Shown here piece by piece: positions 61,095 to 64,000 of a stretch of 64,000 bases of DNA. The notes under the pieces are model-generated. The model was not told the DNA's origin and ran no database searches. It was given only the letters and a program-made list of their open reading frames with translations. Made by a program: the position numbers and the translations under genes. This stretch comes from a candidate division LCP-89 bacterium B3_LCP. Its GTDB lineage: Bacteria > Electryoneota > B3-LCP. The stretch is from NCBI GenBank assembly GCA_005223185.1, contig NJBN01000011.1, positions 1 to 64,000 of the forward strand, in the 5' to 3' direction. Within the stretch, counting starts at the first letter, position 1. Each line of letters begins with the position of its first letter.

Positions 61095-61123
61095 AATATA
61101 CACAATATTTTCGGTTTTGTCAA
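61095..61123 (-). promoter_or_regulatory. Promoter of the beta-helix gene at 58697
   Basis: Minus-strand -35 TTGACA (61118-61123), 17-base spacer, -10 TATATT (61095-61100). Third copy of the conserved promoter block. Confidence 0.7.
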
Positions 61124-61160
61124 GTGATTTGTTTTTTTGGGGGAACTGTGGCATGAAAAG

Positions 61161-61184
61161 GGCGTTCCGCCAAGCGAGAACGCC
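61161..61184 (-). terminator. Terminator hairpin after the beta-helix gene at 61238
   Basis: Arms GGCGTTC (61161-61167) and GAACGCC (61178-61184), with CTTTTC following on the minus strand. It is a diverged relative of the GTAGGGGCG hairpins (GTAGAGGCG start). Confidence 0.6.
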
Positions 61185-61237
61185 TCTACAATTGAACTGA
61201 GATCCTTCACTACGTTCAGGATGACACACTTCGTGCG

Positions 61238-63610
61238 TCACTTCATCAAGACCATCTTCCCAGACGCTGTAAATTCTCCCGCCGTCAAACGATAGATGTA
61301 GATGCCGGACGATAGCAACACACCATCAAACGTCACCTCATGCATCCCCGCATCCCGCCAACCGTTGATTAGCTCGGTGATCAGTCTGCCTTGTGGATCA
61401 AAGATCTTAAGATTCACTTGGGAAACAATGGGCAGAGCGAAGGTGATATTCGTTGACGGATTGAAGGGATTGGGATATGCATCCATTAAAATGAATTCTG
61501 TAGGGGCGATTCGCGAATCGCCCTGCAATTGATCAAAATCTTCTCCTCTACATAGCCAATCCGAGGACGTTCCCAGCGATCCACCCTCATCGCTACCTTC
61601 TTTCTCGAATGAGAAGTAATAATAATCATCCACCACCCAGGGATAGGTGCCCACGTAGGCCAGGTAGGTGTACGTCCCCGCCGGAGCGAATTCCGGCACC
61701 TGCTGGGTTCTATCCCGGTCTATGGTGTCGCCGATAGCGATGGAAAGTCCGGTGACGCTTAAGATCATCACCGATCCCCAGCCGGGCAGCTCGATTTCAG
61801 TCCAAAGATCGAACGCCTGCACCTCCCCGGTTCGATTGGTCACCTCGATGTTGAAGTTGAAGGTGCCGCCGTTTCCAGGGACGACAATCGGCGGATCTTC
61901 GGGTGTCAAGGTTAGCTTGACCGGCATGTCCTGGTGAAAATAGAGCGCGCCCATGTCCGAACGGGTGCCGTCAGGATCGGGAGTCAGTTGGGGGTCTCCG
62001 GTGTCGATACAAGGGGAGATTCGCTGCAAGTTCAAATCCCCGTTTTCCGGATCGACGAATTGGGGATCGAGACTGATGGAGCCCGAACCGGAGCCGAAGC
62101 CGCCGCCATAGTTTCCTGAAGCATTGTTCCAGACATCACCATATTCAGGTGATGCCCCCAGCCACCCGGTAGTATACCAGCCGTACTCGCCGCAGGACGA
62201 GATGATATTATTGACACCACAAAAGAGGATTTCCCCGGCACCACCAACGAGTAGTCGTATACCGTTACCTTCTGCTGAGTAAATGGAGTTGCTGTAGAAA
62301 TCCAGAAAGCACGACCAGTTGGCATAACCATTCAGATCAAATAGAATTCCATCTTCATCACTGAGTGTAATGATGTTATTATTGCATGTCAGGGCACCAG
62401 AATCCCTATAGGTATCAACGAAAACAATGCCATGCCCGCCGGCTCCGGATATGACATTGTTACATAAACTAACGTTATTGCCTCCTGAATCGATCCGAAT
62501 TCCATCGGCCGGCGGATTGTTAATCTGGTTACCGCTCACCGATACACTATAATACGCATCGTTAAGAGTAATTTCAATTCCTCCCACGCAGAATTGATTG
62601 TTACAGATAGAGAGGCTATAGGCCATACAGGATTGAGATCCCGATATTCCGCCTTGTACATCGTTGCCTCCAAAATTCACATTCCGGCAGCCTTCCAGGA
62701 GAATGTCACCCTCGATCGTGCAGTTTTGAATGTGGGCATATATCCAGTCCCCTATCGTGATGTCTCCATTAATTATGCTGGCGAAAAGATCGATAACTCC
62801 AGACTCATCTTCATTGGCCCAGTATACTCCGGAACCAATGTAACAGTTATCGATGTATGTCACATCAGCGCCGGATACATGACCGTCGATATGGCACTCA
62901 GTTAAATAGCTGGTGCCTTCATTGCTGATAGGGACATCACCATCTACAGTTGTATTTGTAACCGTAAAGGTCGCGGCATAATCGAGTAGACGTAAATCGT
63001 CATTGATCGTACAGCTTTGGATGGTATAATTGACGCCCGGTCCCTCTTGAAAGTATAAGTATCCACTGAAAGCGCATTGATCTAAGACGAGATAACTCGC
63101 TCCATAGAAGGTTTGATTGACATTGACGTTACACCGCAGCATGGTCAGATGGGAAGGTTCCCCGCTGAGCGGAAACTCCAAAGTGCAGTCTGTCAATTGA
63201 AATGGATCGTTATAATAGGCATTGAACAGATCTCCGAATTCAAAAGAACAGAATTTCATATCTGCACTTCCGTATTCTGAAAGCTTGAAGCCATCCCAAT
63301 CGCCATACTGTGGATTCGGGAGGTTTGACGTAAAACGGATAGTATCTCCGACTCCGGGCCCTGTGGTGCCGTCAGCTTGCAGGTAACCACCTCTGATCCA
63401 CATTAGAACGTCCGGATCGAATCGGACCTCAACTTCTGGTTCCACGATTAGGGTATCACCACTTTGTATCGAAATATCCCCTTCGATGATATAGGGAGAA
63501 CCGGCCAAATTCCATGTTCCTGACACATCCCCGCCGGGAATAATAGTACTCCCTGAAGCGACCGAGATCGCCAGCAGGAATATCGTTAATGAAGCTATTA
63601 TATTCTTCAT
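61238..63610 (-). CDS. Right-handed beta-helix surface protein with sorting tail
   Basis: About 790 residues. The ATG at 63610, with GGAGG 6 bases upstream, opens a signal peptide (ASLTIFLLAISVASG). The earlier 35 codons of the longest frame belong to the end of the upstream gene in another frame and are rejected. The beta-helix spans about 60-530, with long irregular coils such as CTIEGDILLEGCRNVNF, and the PCIDTGDPQLTPDPDGTRSDMG separator. The shared Ig-like domain and sorting module follow. The palindrome GGGCGATTCGCGAATCGCCC lies in frame at 61504-61523. It begins 13 bases after the stop of the partial gene at the right edge, so they are probably co-transcribed. Confidence 0.85.
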   Translation of the reverse strand: MKNIIASLTIFLLAISVASGSTIIPGGDVSGTWNLAGSPYIIEGDISIQSGDTLIVEPEVEVRFDPDVLMWIRGGYLQADGTTGPGVGDTIRFTSNLPNPQYGDWDGFKLSEYGSADMKFCSFEFGDLFNAYYNDPFQLTDCTLEFPLSGEPSHLTMLRCNVNVNQTFYGASYLVLDQCAFSGYLYFQEGPGVNYTIQSCTINDDLRLLDYAATFTVTNTTVDGDVPISNEGTSYLTECHIDGHVSGADVTYIDNCYIGSGVYWANEDESGVIDLFASIINGDITIGDWIYAHIQNCTIEGDILLEGCRNVNFGGNDVQGGISGSQSCMAYSLSICNNQFCVGGIEITLNDAYYSVSVSGNQINNPPADGIRIDSGGNNVSLCNNVISGAGGHGIVFVDTYRDSGALTCNNNIITLSDEDGILFDLNGYANWSCFLDFYSNSIYSAEGNGIRLLVGGAGEILFCGVNNIISSCGEYGWYTTGWLGASPEYGDVWNNASGNYGGGFGSGSGSISLDPQFVDPENGDLNLQRISPCIDTGDPQLTPDPDGTRSDMGALYFHQDMPVKLTLTPEDPPIVVPGNGGTFNFNIEVTNRTGEVQAFDLWTEIELPGWGSVMILSVTGLSIAIGDTIDRDRTQQVPEFAPAGTYTYLAYVGTYPWVVDDYYYFSFEKEGSDEGGSLGTSSDWLCRGEDFDQLQGDSRIAPTEFILMDAYPNPFNPSTNITFALPIVSQVNLKIFDPQGRLITELINGWRDAGMHEVTFDGVLLSSGIYIYRLTAGEFTASGKMVLMK
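61500..61526. repeat. In-frame perfect palindrome (GATTCGCGAATC core)
   Basis: The 20-base perfect palindrome GGGCGATTCGCGAATCGCCC at 61504-61523 has GTAG at its left side. It encodes QGDSRIAPT just before the sorting module. Confidence 0.7.
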
Positions 63611-63623
63611 TATTTGCCTCCAT

Positions 63624-64000
63624 CTATTTAAGGAGAATGATTTTTTGGGTATGATTAAAATCTCCTGCCTGCAACTTCGCGAAGTAGACTCCACTGGGCA
63701 GATCAGACCCATCAAACGTCACCTGATGCGCACCTGCATCCCTCCAGCCGTTGATCAAATCGGCGACCAGCCGTCCATTGACGTCATACACCGATAGATG
63801 TACACGGCTCGCATCTGGAAGCTTGTAACTGATAACTGTCGCTGGGTTAAAGGGATTGGGGTAGTTCTGTTCTAATGAATATGCATCGGGTATAACCTCA
63901 GCGGTGGTAGTCTGGAACCATTCCTCGAAAGGTTCACCGCTGTTGTACCATTCATCCACCGATGCACCGTCGCCTGTGATTAGCTTTTCGAAGGTGAAGT
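63624..64000 (-). CDS. C-terminal end of another sorting-domain surface protein, cut by window edge
   Basis: The frame is open to the right edge. Its visible end reads FTFEKLITGDGASVDEWYNS and then the sorting module YPNPFNPATVISYKLPDASR with GVYFAKLQAGDFNHTQKIIL. The apparent start at 63959 is an internal GTG, because coding continues upstream with the usual linker before it. It is closest to the tails of the genes at 51217 and 55632. The remaining protein lies beyond the window. Confidence 0.8.
   Translation of the reverse strand, partial: FTFEKLITGDGASVDEWYNSGEPFEEWFQTTTAEVIPDAYSLEQNYPNPFNPATVISYKLPDASRVHLSVYDVNGRLVADLINGWRDAGAHQVTFDGSDLPSGVYFAKLQAGDFNHTQKIILLK

Noticed and set aside
63611-63715. 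35-codon N-terminal extension of the gene ending at 61238
   Set aside because: It overlaps the end of the neighbouring gene, while GGAGG and a signal peptide support the start at 63610.

Overview
The window looks like a chromosome segment of an uncultured, free-living bacterium of the Fibrobacterota-Chlorobiota-Bacteroidota (FCB) side of the tree, for example a Marinimicrobia-, KSB1-, Calditrichota- or Cloacimonadota-like lineage. The main evidence is at least nine genes or gene pieces ending in a YPNPFNPTT...SGxYxYRL...KMVLMK module, the type IX secretion / FlgD-Ig-like sorting tail common in those groups. The exact phylum cannot be fixed from this sequence.

Layout. (1) 1-3.6 kb: an apparent transposase tail, a small operon (WecG/TagA-type glycosyltransferase plus a DUF2335 membrane protein), a stranded 3' fragment of a surface-protein gene, an initiator tRNA, and a broken tRNA-derived repeat. 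(2) 3.8-26.9 kb: fourteen minus-strand genes forming a glycan-degradation locus. It encodes a GH130 phosphorylase, SAM methyltransferase, CBM9-like lipoprotein, GH99 lipoprotein, Na+/solute symporter, GH38, two GH29 fucosidases, a URO-D-type methyltransferase, a DUF4838 protein, GH2, a sulfatase-like hydrolase, a GH43-like propeller and a GH20 lipoprotein. The set resembles N-glycan or mannose/fucose-rich glycan dismantling, without SusC/D genes. (3) 27.2-27.9 kb: a divergent XRE regulator and DUF2178-type membrane protein, with a large inverted repeat just before the regulator. (4) 28.0-30.9 kb: a corrinoid methyltransferase operon (URO-D type, corrinoid protein, URO-D type). Its predicted promoter matches that of the glycan operon. 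(5) 31.6-33.8 kb: a GNAT-like protein and a polysaccharide deacetylase on the plus strand. (6) 33.9-39.2 kb: TetR, LolA-like protein, outer-membrane barrel and RND/MMPL exporter, with a palindromic operator at the promoter. (7) 39.4-42.6 kb: an overlapping pair, a zinc-ribbon protein with a possible ADP-ribosyltransferase-like core and a TPR protein with near-identical repeats. (8) 42.7-64 kb: a run of large exported proteins (right-handed beta-helix, Asp-box propeller, six-bladed-propeller-like, ComEC-like metallo-hydrolase), all ending in the sorting module and all on the minus strand.

The surface-protein region has recurring DNA modules. A terminator hairpin of the GTAGGGGCG...CGCCC type is followed by a TTGACA-N17-TATATT promoter for the next gene. 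Relatives of the same palindrome also lie in frame inside the coding sequences. No CRISPR array, rRNA, phage or complete insertion sequence was seen.
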